A DNA stretch of 64,000 nt from the NCBI RefSeq assembly GCF_026625825.1, contig NZ_CP113065.1, forward strand, positions 248,001 to 312,000, read 5' to 3'. The notes under the pieces were generated by a model. It was given only the letters and a program-made list of their open reading frames with translations, had not been told where the DNA came from and made no database searches. The DNA is from Pseudoxanthomonas sp. SL93 (GTDB lineage Bacteria; Pseudomonadota; Gammaproteobacteria; Xanthomonadales; Xanthomonadaceae). Within the stretch, counting starts at the first letter, position 1. Each line of letters opens with the position of its first letter. A program made the position numbers and the translations under genes. This document shows, piece by piece, positions 51,482 to 64,000 of the stretch.

Positions 51482-51534
51482 CAAACGATCAATGAAAATC
51501 GTTTGTGGCGAACACTTCGATAGCACGCAGCTAT
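51482..51534. promoter_or_regulatory. Inverted repeat and OxyR-like half-site pair in katG-mutS gap
   Basis: CAAACGAT-N8-ATCGTTTG (51482-51505) is a perfect 8-bp inverted repeat. At 51520-51534, ATAG-N7-CTAT fits one dimer unit of the OxyR consensus. They lie 240-290 bases upstream of katG, which is distant for direct activation. The remainder of the 410-base gap holds nothing I can name. Confidence 0.4.
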
Positions 51535-51651
51535 GGTGCAGTGCGGCGCGAGGGGTTCACGCGCCCACAACAATACCGCGCCGCTGTTACACGGATGTTG
51601 TCTGCGATTGCGCGATGTCGCGGCCGCGCAGCGTGCGCGACCGCGGTGCTG

Positions 51652-54255
51652 TCAGAGCAGCGACTTGAGGCGATAGAGCGCTTCCAGCGCCTGCTTGGGG
51701 GTCAGCTCGTCCGGGTCGATCGCCGCCAGCGCTTCCTGCGCGGCCGACGGTGCCGGTGCGAACAGCCCGAACTGCTGCGGTGCGTCCAGCGCCTGCGGCG
51801 CCATCCCGGAAGCATGGCTTTCGTGGCCACGCTGTTCCAGTTCTGCCAGGCGACGCCGCGCCTGCTGCACGGTCGTCCGCGGCAGCCCCGCCAGCGCCGC
51901 CACCTGCAGGCCGAAGCTGCGATCCGCCGGGCCGTCCTTCACCGCATGCATGAAGACCAGCGTGTCACCGCGCTCCTTGTCGTGGTGCTCCACGGCGTCG
52001 AGGTGCACGTTGGCGATGCCGCTGCCGGGTTCGGCCAGCGCCGTGAGTTCGAAGTAGTGCGTCGCGAACAGCGTGTAGCAGCGGTTGGTCGCCGCGAGGT
52101 GGCGTGCGACGGCATCGGCCAGAGCCAGGCCATCGTAGGTCGAGGTACCGCGGCCGATCTCGTCCATCAGCACCAGCGACTGCGCGGTGGCGTGATGCAG
52201 GATGTAGCTGGTCTCGGCCATTTCCACCATGAAGGTGGACTGCCCGCGGGCCAGGTCGTCACCGGCGCCGATGCGGGTCAGGATGCGGTCGATGGGGCCG
52301 ATGCGCGCGCGGCTGGCCGGCACGAAGCTGCCGATGTGCGCCAGCAGCACGATCAACGCGTTCTGTCGCATGTAGGTGCTCTTGCCGCCCATGTTGGGGC
52401 CGGTGATCACCAGCATGCGGCGGCCGTCTTCGCGGACGTCGCCATCGAGGTGCAGGTCGTTGGGTTCGAACGGTTCCTGCCGCACGGCTTCGACCACCGG
52501 GTGGCGACCGCGGTCGATGTGCAGGCCGGCTTCGGCAAGCAGTTCCGGCTGCGACCAGTCCAGGGCCTGCGCGCGCTCGGCGAAGCAGGCCAGCACATCC
52601 AGCTCGCTGAGGGCGGCGGCGCAGCGCTTCAGCGGTTCGAGATGCGCGTTCAACGTGTCCAGCAGGCCTTCGTAGAGCAGCTTCTCGCGCGACAGCGAGC
52701 GCTCGCGTGCCGACAGCACTTTGTCCTCGAAATTCTTCAGCTCTTCGGTGATGTACCGCTCGGCGCCGGTGAGGGTCTGCCGGCGGGTGTAGTGCACCGG
52801 GGCACGGTCGGCCTGGCCCTTGCTGATCTCGATGTAATAACCGTGGACGCGGTTGTAGCCCACCTTGAGCGTGGCGATGCCGCTGCTTTCGCGCTCGCGC
52901 GCTTCCAGGTCGATCAGGAACTGGTCCGCATGCGTGCTGAGCCGGCGCAGTTCGTCCAGTTCGGCGTCGAAGCCGTCTGCAAGCACGCCGCCATCGCTCA
53001 GCTTGAGCGGTGGCTGCGGGGCCACGGCAGCCACCAGCAGGGCCGTGGTGTCGGCGTGTTCACCCAGTTCGGCGCCCAGCGACTGCAGCCGCGGCGCGTC
53101 CAGGGGTGCGAGCACGTCGCGCACCCGCGGCAACATGGCCAATCCATCGCGCAGCGTGGACAGGTCGCGGGGACGCGCCGAGCGCAATGCCACGCGGGTG
53201 AGGATGCGTTCCACGTCGCCCAGGGCACGGAAGCGTTCCCGCAAGGTATCGCCGCCGCCCGATTCGATCAGCGTGGCCACGGCCTGGTGGCGCTCGGCCA
53301 GCACGCGCTGGCTGCGCAGTGGCCGGTGCAGCCAGCGGCGCAGCAGCCGCCCCCCCATCGGCGTGATGGTGGAATCCAGCACGCCGAGCAGGGTGTGGCG
53401 GGTATCGCCATCGACGCGCGTGTCCAGCTCCAGGTGGCGGCGCGTCGCGGCGTTCATCGCGATGGCGTCGCCCGCCGACTCCACCGCGATGGCGGTCAGG
53501 TGGGGCAGCCGCTGCTTCTGGGTCTCTTCCACATACCCGAGCAGGGCGCCTGCGGCGGCGGTGGCCAGTGGCTTGTCGTCGATGCCGAAGCCGGTGAGGT
53601 CATGCAGGCCGAAGAACTGCAGCAACTGGCGGCGGCCGCTGTCGGGATCGAACAGCCAGGGCGCGCGCCGGCGGATGCCGGTGCGCTGTTGCAGGAACAC
53701 GGGCCAGCCTTCCTCGTCGGGGAGCAGCAGCTCGGCGGGTTCCAGGCGGGAGAGTTCGGCCTCCAGCGCATCGTCGCTGTCGACTTCGTTGACCAGGAAG
53801 CGGCCCCCGGCCAGGTCGGCCCAGGCCAGCCCGTAGCCGCTGCGGCCGCGGGCGACCGTCATCAGCAGGGTGTCACGGCGCTCGTTGAGCAGCGCTTCGT
53901 CGGTGACCGTGCCGGGAGTGACGATGCGGACGACCTTGCGTTCGACGAGACCCTTGGCGAGGGCCGGGTCACCGATCTGTTCGCAGATGGCGACCGATTC
54001 GCCCAGCGCCACCAGGCGGGCCAGGTAGCCTTCGTAGGCGTGCACCGGGACGCCGGCCATCGGGATCGGTGCGCCGCCCGAACTGCCGCGCTGGGTCAGG
54101 GTGATGTCCAGCAGTCGCGCCGCCTTGCGGGCATCGTCATAGAACAGTTCGTAGAAATCCCCCATCCGGAAGAACAGCAGGAGGTCCGGGTACTCCGCCT
54201 TGGCGGCGAAGAACTGCTTCATCAGGGGGGTGTGTTCCGACTTGTCTTTGCTCAC
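51652..54255 (-). CDS. mutS: DNA mismatch repair protein MutS
   Basis: An 867-aa mismatch-recognition ATPase. The mismatch-binding Phe-x-Glu is in [21 protein letters not shown]. The ATPase domain has Walker [16 protein letters not shown], signature [14 protein letters not shown] and [19 protein letters not shown]. The GTG at 54255 ([15 protein letters not shown]) is used because homologues start at about the same distance before HTPMM; ATG at 54222 is a fallback. Confidence 0.95.
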   Translation of the reverse strand: MSKDKSEHTPLMKQFFAAKAEYPDLLLFFRMGDFYELFYDDARKAARLLDITLTQRGSSGGAPIPMAGVPVHAYEGYLARLVALGESVAICEQIGDPALAKGLVERKVVRIVTPGTVTDEALLNERRDTLLMTVARGRSGYGLAWADLAGGRFLVNEVDSDDALEAELSRLEPAELLLPDEEGWPVFLQQRTGIRRRAPWLFDPDSGRRQLLQFFGLHDLTGFGIDDKPLATAAAGALLGYVEETQKQRLPHLTAIAVESAGDAIAMNAATRRHLELDTRVDGDTRHTLLGVLDSTITPMGGRLLRRWLHRPLRSQRVLAERHQAVATLIESGGGDTLRERFRALGDVERILTRVALRSARPRDLSTLRDGLAMLPRVRDVLAPLDAPRLQSLGAELGEHADTTALLVAAVAPQPPLKLSDGGVLADGFDAELDELRRLSTHADQFLIDLEARERESSGIATLKVGYNRVHGYYIEISKGQADRAPVHYTRRQTLTGAERYITEELKNFEDKVLSARERSLSREKLLYEGLLDTLNAHLEPLKRCAAALSELDVLACFAERAQALDWSQPELLAEAGLHIDRGRHPVVEAVRQEPFEPNDLHLDGDVREDGRRMLVITGPNMGGKSTYMRQNALIVLLAHIGSFVPASRARIGPIDRILTRIGAGDDLARGQSTFMVEMAETSYILHHATAQSLVLMDEIGRGTSTYDGLALADAVARHLAATNRCYTLFATHYFELTALAEPGSGIANVHLDAVEHHDKERGDTLVFMHAVKDGPADRSFGLQVAALAGLPRTTVQQARRRLAELEQRGHESHASGMAPQALDAPQQFGLFAPAPSAAQEALAAIDPDELTPKQALEALYRLKSLL

Positions 54256-54504
54256 GAGGCCAGCGCGGGTGGGGTAGGGCAAAAGGACGCTGATTGTACC
54301 GGTGGCGCCGCGCATGCGCGGGAGGACGCCTGCCACCGATCCCTGCGGGAAGATTTTTCTGCACCCCTGGGAATGTGCGTGCCCTGCGTCGACGGCACGG
54401 CCCGCGGGGTTCGGCAGTTGTGACACCTGTTCGTAACCGATGAGGCAGTCGCGGAATCGCGGTCCGTGCGCAACGTGGCGGCCGGGTGCGCGGAGTAATC
54501 GTGA

Positions 54505-54538
54505 TTCCGCACGACCGTGCGGAAAAACAGCCTGTTTT
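54505..54538 (+). other. Two adjacent stem-loops in TonB-receptor leader region
   Basis: TTCCGCAC-GACC-GTGCGGAA is a perfect 8-bp stem. It is followed immediately by AAAACAG-C-CTGTTTT. They lie about 200 bases before the receptor gene. The rest of the 462-base gap (54256-54717) shows no gene. Confidence 0.45.
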
Positions 54539-54717
54539 CCGTGCCAAAGCAATGACCTGCGTATCGACGCAGTGCAGAATGCCGTTCTGTGAAGCGGGTG
54601 TTAATTTCGGTTGGACGCAAGGGGAGTTGCGTACTCATTGGCGGCAGCGCCGCCCATTCGACATCGCCGTACTTAGAAGCACCATTCGTCAGAACATGAC
54701 CCTTGGGAGGGGAGAAC

Positions 54718-57336
54718 ATGGTCACTGCAAAGCCCAGGCACAAAGCACTCACGCTGGCGGTCTTCACCGCACTGTGCGCCACCTCGCACGCCAACGCACA
54801 GCAGGCGCAGGAGGAAGAAGCCACCACGCTGGCCACCATGACGGTAACCGCGCAGAAGCGCGAGGAAGCCGCGCAGGACGTGCCGATTTCGGTGACCGCG
54901 ATTTCCGAGCAGCTGCTGCAGGACACCGGCGTGCGCGACATCAAGGACCTGCAGGTCCTGGTGCCCGGCATGACCGTGACCAGCACGCAGAGCGAAGCCA
55001 TCACCACCGCACGCATCCGCGGCATCGGCACGGTGGGCGACAACGTCGGCCTGGAGTCCTCGGTCGGCGTGGTGATCGATGGCGTGTACCGTCCGCGCAA
55101 CAGCGTCGGCTTCGGTGACCTCGGCCAGCTGGAACGCATCGAAGTGCTGAAGGGGCCGCAGGGCACCGTGTTCGGCAAGAACACGTCGGCCGGCGTGATC
55201 AACGTGGTGACCCGTCGCCCCAGCTATACGCAGAGTGCCGAAGGCGAAGTCACCGTCAGCAACTATGGCGGCCTGGGTGTGTCCGGCAGCTACAACGACG
55301 CGCTGGGCGAAGTGGGTGCGTTCAACATCTATGCGGCCAAGCGCAAGCGCGACGGCTGGATGGATGTGCGCACCGGCAACGGTCCGCGCCGGGAAAAAGA
55401 CGATTACGACCAGGATTTCCATACCCTGCGCGGCAAGCTGCTGCTGGAACCGTCGGAGAACCTGGACATCATGCTGTCCGCCGACTTCACCAGCCGTGAC
55501 GAGAACTGCTGCACGGCGGTGCAGACCACGGTGGGCGCGACCGCCCCGGTGATCACCGCCGTTTCCGGTGGCGGTGGCCAGGCCATCGCCGCGCCGGGCG
55601 ACGATCCGTTCGACCGCGTGGCCTACAGCAACCGCCCCACGTCGCAGAACATCGAAGACAAGGGCGTCGCCCTGGAGGTCAACTGGGATCTCACTGGCCT
55701 GGGCGGCGCCACGCTCACGTCGATCACGGCGAACCGCGAGTGGCAGGCCATCAACGGCCTGGACTACGACTTCACCACGGCCGACATCCTGTACCGCAAT
55801 CCCGACGAGGACGAATCCTTCACCGGGTTCGAAACCTTCAGCCAGGAATTCCGCCTGACCGGCGCGACCGATCGGCTGGACTGGATGGTGGGTGCCTTCT
55901 ACTCCGACGAGGACCTGAACCGCACCGAGACCTACCGCATGGGGCCGGCGTACGAACCCTACCTTTCCTCGCTGGTCGGCAACCAGGTGCTGGGCGCACT
56001 GGCCCAGCAGCTGGCGCCGTTCGGCCTGACGGTGAACACCGCCAACCCGGCGATCTTCCTGTCGCAGGTGAGCGGGCAGCCGTACGGCACCAACTTCGCC
56101 GGCCTGGGCGCGCTTGATCGCTACCAGCAGAACGCGAAGAGCCTGGCGTTGTTCACCAACAATACCTGGCACGCGACCGACGCGCTGGACCTGACCCTGG
56201 GCCTGCGTTACACCCGCGAAGAGAAGGAACTCAGTTCCGTCTACAGCAATCCGAACGGCAGCGTGGGCTGCGCAGCCACCCTGGCCAATCCCGCTGCACG
56301 CGTCGGTGGTGCCCTGGCAGCACGCATCCCCGGCTTCGGTGCGTTGCCGGCGAACGTGCGCGCGCAGATCATCGGCGCCACCGCGCCGCAGGTGGCCGGC
56401 TTCATGTGCCTGCCCTGGGCCAATGCGCTGCACAACGGACGCTCCACGATGCAGGAGAGCGAGGAGAAGGAATGGTCCGGCACGCTGAAGGCGGCCTACC
56501 GCTGGAACGAGAGCGTGATGACCTATGCCTCGGCCGCGCGTGGCTACAAGGGCGGCGGTTTCAACCTGGATCGCGTGCAGTCCTCGACGGGCCTGTCCAG
56601 CGGGGGCGCCGGCATCACGCCGGTCAACGACACCTCGTTCCCGGGTGAGTTCGTTGACAGCTACGAGCTGGGCGCCAAGACCACCTGGGCCGACGGCAAC
56701 CTGCTGCTGAATGCCACGCTGTTCCACCAGAAGTACGAAGACTTCCAGCTCAACAGCTTCCTTGGCACCAGCTTCGTGGTCCGCTCGATCCCGGAAGTGG
56801 TGTCGCAGGGCCTGGATGCGGAAATCATGTGGCAGCCGAAGGCCGTGCGCGGCCTGATGCTGCAGGGCGGCCTGATGTACGCCGACACGCAGTATGGCGA
56901 CAACATCCCGGGTGCCGACTTCGTCGCGCCGACCGGCCAGCTGTACAAGCTGCCGGGTGGCCAGATGAGCTTCGCGCCCAAGTGGTCGGGCTCGGCGTCG
57001 GTCACCTACGAATGGGACTTCGGCAACCTGATGGGTCGCTTCAACTTCGGCGCCAAGTACATGTCCGAATACAACACCGGTTCGGACCTGGACGTGGAGA
57101 AGATGCAGGACGCCTACACGGTGGCCAATGCGCGGTTCGGCATCGGCGCTCAGGACCAGAAGTGGATGCTGGAGGTGTGGAGCACCAACCTGTTCGACGA
57201 GGATTACGTGCAGGTCGGCTTCGACGGCCCGCTGCAGGCCGTCGGCACGCCGCAACCGAACGATCCGCTGAATACCTACAACGCGTTCCTGGGCGCACCG
57301 CGCATGTACGGCGTGACCCTGCGCGTACGCTACTGA
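54718..57336 (+). CDS. TonB-dependent outer-membrane receptor
   Basis: An 872-aa receptor. After the signal peptide (AVFTALCATSHANA) comes a TonB box region (TTLATMTVTAQKREEAAQDVPISVTAISEQLL), the plug (DIKDLQVLVPGMTVTSTQSEAITTARIRGIGTVGDN, then GDLGQLERIEVLKGPQGTVFGKNTSAGVINVVTRRP) and a 22-strand barrel ending YGVTLRVRY. It imports a large substrate such as a siderophore or carbohydrate using TonB energy. Substrate unknown; no transporter or regulator neighbours. Strong GGGAGGGGA ribosome site. Confidence 0.93.
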   Translation: MVTAKPRHKALTLAVFTALCATSHANAQQAQEEEATTLATMTVTAQKREEAAQDVPISVTAISEQLLQDTGVRDIKDLQVLVPGMTVTSTQSEAITTARIRGIGTVGDNVGLESSVGVVIDGVYRPRNSVGFGDLGQLERIEVLKGPQGTVFGKNTSAGVINVVTRRPSYTQSAEGEVTVSNYGGLGVSGSYNDALGEVGAFNIYAAKRKRDGWMDVRTGNGPRREKDDYDQDFHTLRGKLLLEPSENLDIMLSADFTSRDENCCTAVQTTVGATAPVITAVSGGGGQAIAAPGDDPFDRVAYSNRPTSQNIEDKGVALEVNWDLTGLGGATLTSITANREWQAINGLDYDFTTADILYRNPDEDESFTGFETFSQEFRLTGATDRLDWMVGAFYSDEDLNRTETYRMGPAYEPYLSSLVGNQVLGALAQQLAPFGLTVNTANPAIFLSQVSGQPYGTNFAGLGALDRYQQNAKSLALFTNNTWHATDALDLTLGLRYTREEKELSSVYSNPNGSVGCAATLANPAARVGGALAARIPGFGALPANVRAQIIGATAPQVAGFMCLPWANALHNGRSTMQESEEKEWSGTLKAAYRWNESVMTYASAARGYKGGGFNLDRVQSSTGLSSGGAGITPVNDTSFPGEFVDSYELGAKTTWADGNLLLNATLFHQKYEDFQLNSFLGTSFVVRSIPEVVSQGLDAEIMWQPKAVRGLMLQGGLMYADTQYGDNIPGADFVAPTGQLYKLPGGQMSFAPKWSGSASVTYEWDFGNLMGRFNFGAKYMSEYNTGSDLDVEKMQDAYTVANARFGIGAQDQKWMLEVWSTNLFDEDYVQVGFDGPLQAVGTPQPNDPLNTYNAFLGAPRMYGVTLRVRY

Positions 57337-57365
57337 TCCTGTCGCACGTACGTTCTTGCTGAATC

Positions 57366-57397
57366 GACGGCCCGCCTCCTGGCGGGCCGTCTTGTTT
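57366..57397 (+). terminator. Terminator after TonB receptor
   Basis: GACGGCCCGCC-TCCT-GGCGGGCCGTC followed by TTGTTT. Confidence 0.92.
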
Positions 57398-57463
57398 CGG
57401 CGACGCGACAGCCCCGCGGAAATCGGCTACAACACGCGGACCCCACGCAGAAGCTCCCCGGCG

Positions 57464-57961
57464 ATGTCAGGACCCAGTGACGAACAACTCAGCCAGCTCG
57501 CCCACGCCCTGGGGGAGCGGCTCCGGCAGACGCGCGACCATCTGGTGACCGCGGAAAGCTGTACGGGTGGATGGATCGCCAAATGCGTCACCGACATCGC
57601 CGGCTCGTCCGACTGGTTCGATTGCGGCATGGCGGCCTACAGCTACGAGGCCAAGCAGGCCCTGCTGGGCGTGCGTCCGCAGACGCTTGAAACCCATGGC
57701 GCGGTCAGTCGCGAGACGGTCATCGAGATGGTTTCGGGCGCGCTGGTCAATTCCGGCGCGAGCGTGGCGGTGGCGGTCACCGGCATTGCCGGTCCGGGCG
57801 GCGGCAGCCCCGACAAGCCCGTGGGCACGGTCTGGATCGGCTGGAAGCGCCGGGGCGGCTACGCGCGCGCGGAGGTGTTCCATTTCGATGGCGACCGCGA
57901 AGCGGTGCGGCGGCAGACGGTGGCGTCCGCGCTGCGGGGGCTGGAGGCCCTGGTCGGCTGA
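57464..57961 (+). CDS. pncC: CinA-family nicotinamide-nucleotide amidohydrolase (PncC)
   Basis: A 165-aa CinA C-terminal-type protein without the N-terminal MoCF domain. Signature residues are in LVTAESCTGGWIAKCVTDIAGSSDWFDCGMAAYSYEAKQALLGV and AVTGIAGPGGGSPDKPVGTVWIG. It deamidates NMN to NaMN in pyridine nucleotide recycling. It lies just upstream of lexA-recA, a common position. Confidence 0.92.
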   Translation: MSGPSDEQLSQLAHALGERLRQTRDHLVTAESCTGGWIAKCVTDIAGSSDWFDCGMAAYSYEAKQALLGVRPQTLETHGAVSRETVIEMVSGALVNSGASVAVAVTGIAGPGGGSPDKPVGTVWIGWKRRGGYARAEVFHFDGDREAVRRQTVASALRGLEALVG

Positions 57962-57991
57962 CGTCCGGCAAAGGCTTGCGATCCGTCATCG

Positions 57992-58010
57992 TTAGTAGTA
58001 TTACTACTAA
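57992..58010 (+). promoter_or_regulatory. LexA (SOS) box
   Basis: TTAGTAGTA-T-TACTACTAA, two perfect 9-base arms around one base. This matches the xanthomonad LexA box TTAGTAGTAATACTACTAA. It ends only two bases before the lexA ATG. Confidence 0.9.
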
Positions 58011-58012
58011 CC

Positions 58013-58654
58013 ATGGACCTGACCGATACCCAGCACGCCATCCTCGCCCTGATCGCCGAACGCCTTGAGGCGGAAGGCATGCCGCCTTCCCAGGCGGAGA
58101 TCGCCCGCGCCTTCGGCTTCAAGGGCGTGCGCGCGGCGCAGTACCACCTGGAAGCGCTCGAAGAGGCCGGTGCCATCGAGCGGGTACCGGGCCGGGCGCG
58201 CGGCATCCGCCTGCTGAAGGCGCCGCTGCCGCCGCAGCCTGAGCTGTCGTTTCTCGCCTCGAATGACGATGGCCTGCGCCTGCCCGTGCTGGGCCAGGTG
58301 GCTGCCGGCGCACCCATCGGTGCGGATGCCGGCCATCACGACTATGTATTGCTCGATCGCACCTTCTTCGCCCCGGCGCCTGATTACCTGCTGAAGGTGA
58401 AGGGCGATTCGATGCGGGATGAAGGCATCTTCGACGGCGACCTGATCGGCGTGCATCGTACGCGTGACGCGCGTACGGGCCAGATCGTGGTCGCCCGCAT
58501 CGATGATGCCATCACCGTCAAGCTGCTGAAGATCGGCAAGGACCGCATCCGCCTGCTGCCGCGCAATCCCGACTATGCCCCCATCGAAGTCCTGCCCGAT
58601 CAGGAGTTCGCCATCGAAGGCCTGTATTGCGGGCTGGTGAGGCCGAACCGGTGA
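58013..58654 (+). CDS. lexA: SOS repressor LexA
   Basis: A 213-aa repressor. A winged helix (residues 1-70, MPPSQAEIARAFGFKGVRAAQYHLEAL) is followed by a self-cleaving serine protease domain. The cleavage site is A98-G99 (GQVAAGAP), the nucleophile S133 (KGDSMRDEG) and the general base K170 (DDAITVKLLK). The ATG follows the SOS box directly with no ribosome site, so the mRNA may be leaderless. First of lexA-recA-recX. Confidence 0.96.
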   Translation: MDLTDTQHAILALIAERLEAEGMPPSQAEIARAFGFKGVRAAQYHLEALEEAGAIERVPGRARGIRLLKAPLPPQPELSFLASNDDGLRLPVLGQVAAGAPIGADAGHHDYVLLDRTFFAPAPDYLLKVKGDSMRDEGIFDGDLIGVHRTRDARTGQIVVARIDDAITVKLLKIGKDRIRLLPRNPDYAPIEVLPDQEFAIEGLYCGLVRPNR

Positions 58655-58844
58655 TCACCGTCCGGCTCCTGCCGTTCCTGCCGAACGACAGCGCGGCATT
58701 CCCTGATAACCCGCATGCCCTTCCCCCGATGCCTGCCATGCAGGTACCGGGATTATTTTCATCCCACGCCTCCCAGTCGCAACCCGTGCGATGGACGGCG
58801 CCCACACTGGTCACCACTTGAGCACATCACCTAGGAAATCGACG

Positions 58845-59879
<1,035 letters not shown>

Positions 59880-59918
59880 CCAGCCCGGGGGCAAGGATGC
59901 CCTCAGGCAGGGGATGTC

Positions 59919-60434
59919 ATGCGGATGGGTGAGCAACACGATCCAGATCGTCGTTCGCGTCGGCGCAAACCGGTTGAGCAGACCCCGGTGCAGCGCGCAC
60001 TGGGGTTGTTGACCCGGCGCGAACATTCCCGCAAGGAGTTGTCCCGCAAGCTGTCAGCGCGCGGGGTGGAGCCGGCCGATGTGCGATCGGCCGTGGAGCG
60101 GTTGGCGGGAGAAGGGTGGCAGAGCGACCAGCGCTTTGCCGAGTTCCTGGTCCGCAGTCGCGTCTCCGGTGGCTATGGTCCGTTGCGTATCCGTGCCGAA
60201 CTGGCGACCCATGGGCTGGGTCGTGAGGAGGTCACGGCGGCCCTGGCCACCTTCGATGGCGATTGGACCGAAACGGCGTGCGACCTCGTCCGCCGCCGTT
60301 TCGGTCCAGTAGGCCCGGGCGACATGGCGCAACGCCGGAAGATCGCCGATTTCCTGGTCCGGCGCGGTTTCGATGCCGCCGCCGTTCAGGCCGCCAGCCG
60401 CATGGCCGCAGACGACTGGGACGGCATGGCCTGA
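59919..60434 (+). CDS. recX: Regulatory protein RecX
   Basis: A 171-aa inhibitor of RecA filament growth. Three helical repeats are visible ([55 protein letters not shown]..., [47 protein letters not shown]). The basic N terminus is longer than in E. coli; an in-frame ATG two codons later (59925) is equally possible. 39 bases after recA. Confidence 0.93.
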   Translation: MRMGEQHDPDRRSRRRKPVEQTPVQRALGLLTRREHSRKELSRKLSARGVEPADVRSAVERLAGEGWQSDQRFAEFLVRSRVSGGYGPLRIRAELATHGLGREEVTAALATFDGDWTETACDLVRRRFGPVGPGDMAQRRKIADFLVRRGFDAAAVQAASRMAADDWDGMA

Positions 60435-60527
60435 TAATCTAGGGCATTGGGTTGCCTTCACCCGGCCGCGACCGCATCTTGCGGGAGACGCGTTCACCGG
60501 ATGCGCCCTCCAGCCAATGCCAGCCAG

Positions 60528-63179
<2,652 letters not shown>

Positions 63180-63327
63180 CCGGCGGCCCCGCGCCAGCGC
63201 TTGCGGCTGCCGGCCTCCGGCCGCTACCATGCTTTAGGTTCATGAATTTACCTAGGAAGCCTTCTGACCGGTTTCACGGTCAGGACGCGCCCCCGGCACT
63301 ATCCTTGCCGGATTACGGAGAAGAAAC

Positions 63328-63537
63328 ATGTTGATCTTGACCCGCCGTGTCGGCGAAACCCTGATGATCGGTGATTCGGTCACGGTGACCGTGCTCGGTG
63401 TCAAAGGCAATCAGGTGCGCATCGGCATCACTGCGCCCAAGGACGTTGCCGTGCATCGCGAGGAAATCTACCAGCGCATCCAGCGCGGCGAGGAAGTGGT
63501 CTCGTCAGCGGCACCGGAAAATTCGGCGTCGGAGTGA
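63328..63537 (+). CDS. csrA: Carbon storage regulator CsrA (RsmA)
   Basis: A 69-aa RNA-binding regulator. [51 protein letters not shown] is the full CsrA fold, with R44-region basic residues for GGA binding. A short Ser/Ala/Glu tail follows. It is placed after alaS and before the tRNA-Ser, as is common in gammaproteobacteria. AGGAG-like GAGAAG precedes ATG. Confidence 0.97.
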   Translation: MLILTRRVGETLMIGDSVTVTVLGVKGNQVRIGITAPKDVAVHREEIYQRIQRGEEVVSSAAPENSASE

Positions 63538-63544
63538 ATTCCGT

Positions 63545-63573
63545 TTGCCGCATGCGCAGTGAGCGGCTATCCT
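63545..63573 (+). promoter_or_regulatory. Candidate promoter for tRNA-Ser
   Basis: TTGCCG, 17 bases, TATCCT, ending 41 bases before the tRNA start. Confidence 0.45.
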
Positions 63574-63614
63574 ATGCGGCCGCCGCAGCCTGGGTTGCGG
63601 CGAGCAACAATCCC

Positions 63615-63707
63615 GGAGTGATGCCCGAGTGGCCGAAGGGGCTCCCCTGCTAAGGGAGTATAGGGTCAAAAGCCTTATCGAGGGTTCGAATCCCTCTCAC
63701 TCCGCCA
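63615..63707 (+). tRNA. tRNA-Ser (anticodon GCT)
   Basis: A 93-base class II tRNA with a long variable arm. Acceptor GGAGTGA pairs with TCACTCC, anticodon stem CTCCC/GGGAG with loop CTGCTAA (anticodon 63649-63651). CCA is encoded. Confidence 0.97.
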
Positions 63708-63853
63708 GTTGATGCGTGGCCACAACAGGCGGCGCAGGAAGCTGGAAACCGCACGCTTTCATTGCCTCAGGGCGGTGCAGGCGGGTTGCAACTGCCCTGG
63801 TCGGTGCGCGATGTACGACGCGCCTTCGGAAGCAGCGCGGTGCAGCAAAAAGG

Positions 63854-63883
63854 TTGACGAGCGGAAAGCGCTTCACGCATAAT
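63854..63883 (+). promoter_or_regulatory. Promoter for tRNA-Arg
   Basis: TTGACG, 18 bases, CATAAT, ending 12 bases before the tRNA. Confidence 0.65.
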
Positions 63884-63895
63884 TCCGCTTCTTAC

Positions 63896-63972
63896 GCGCC
63901 CGTAGCTCAGCTGGATAGAGTACCTGGCTACGAACCAGGCGGTCGGGAGTTCGAATCTCTCCGGGCGCGCCA
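63896..63972 (+). tRNA. tRNA-Arg (anticodon ACG)
   Basis: A 77-base cloverleaf: acceptor GCGCCCG pairs with CGGGCGC, anticodon stem CCTGG/CCAGG with loop CTACGAA (anticodon 63930-63932, A34 presumably edited to inosine). CCA is encoded. Confidence 0.97.
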
Positions 63973-64000
63973 TACAAGCAGAAGCCGGCAAGGAAACTTG

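Overview
The window is about 64 kb of GC-rich chromosome. It looks like a gammaproteobacterium of the Xanthomonadaceae, probably Pseudoxanthomonas or a close relative. This is inference from gene order (lexA-recA-recX-alaS-csrA; ribF-ileS-lspA-ispH; rpsP-rimM-trmD-rplS), the LexA box TTAGTAGTA-T-TACTACTAA, and protein style. No rRNA is present to settle the genus. Most of the window is core housekeeping DNA with tightly packed genes, many start/stop overlaps, and classic hairpin-plus-T terminators.

Layout. 1-5.5 kb: 3' end of rnr, rlmB, a P1-family peptidase, a cupin-type XRE regulator divergent from an EamA exporter across two near-identical palindromes, and a macro-domain hydrolase. 5.5-8.4 kb: RNase T, then a compact RiPP-type locus on the minus strand. 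This locus has a secreted precursor with two EF-hand loops and four EGKCG motifs (HvfA/oxazolin-like bufferin), an MNIO (DUF692) iron enzyme and a DUF2063 partner. It is the most unusual system here. 8.5-16.1 kb: a Pho regulon block (pstS2, pstS1-pstC-pstA-pstB-phoU on the minus strand, a divergent OprP/OprO-type porin, three candidate Pho boxes). 16-22.8 kb: nth with a partial duplicate of its FeS-cluster end, two crotonase-family enzymes, a degenerate FKBP-type protein, a DUF1289-Nudix fusion, a sulfurtransferase, a PCu(A)C copper chaperone and a thioesterase. 22.8-35.5 kb: uvrA, rplU-rpmA-obgE, rpsT, murJ, and ribF-ileS-lspA-ispH.

35.5-40.1 kb is the only accessory stretch. It contains a 42-bp tandem repeat array, a small conserved-looking gene, and then a distinctly AT-richer patch with three proteins I do not recognise. 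40.2-47.5 kb: tRNA-Thr(CGT), radA, a cytochrome c assembly-type membrane protein, ffh, a class IV aminotransferase, and rpsP-rimM-trmD-rplS. 47.5-54.3 kb: hslR, a DUF937 protein, katG and mutS. 54.7-64 kb: a TonB-dependent receptor, a CinA-type amidase, lexA, recA, recX, alaS, csrA, tRNA-Ser(GCT) and tRNA-Arg(ACG).

Five inverted pairs of a roughly 24-bp REP element (core GGAGCGACGTNAGTCGCGACC) are scattered between genes and behave like REPINs. In two places the REP provides the stop codon of the adjacent reading frame. The functional themes are phosphate scavenging (Pho block), DNA repair and SOS (mutS, uvrA, radA, nth, lexA, recA, recX), translation (many ribosomal, tRNA and synthetase genes), and metal or oxidative stress (EGKCG RiPP, PCu(A)C, KatG).
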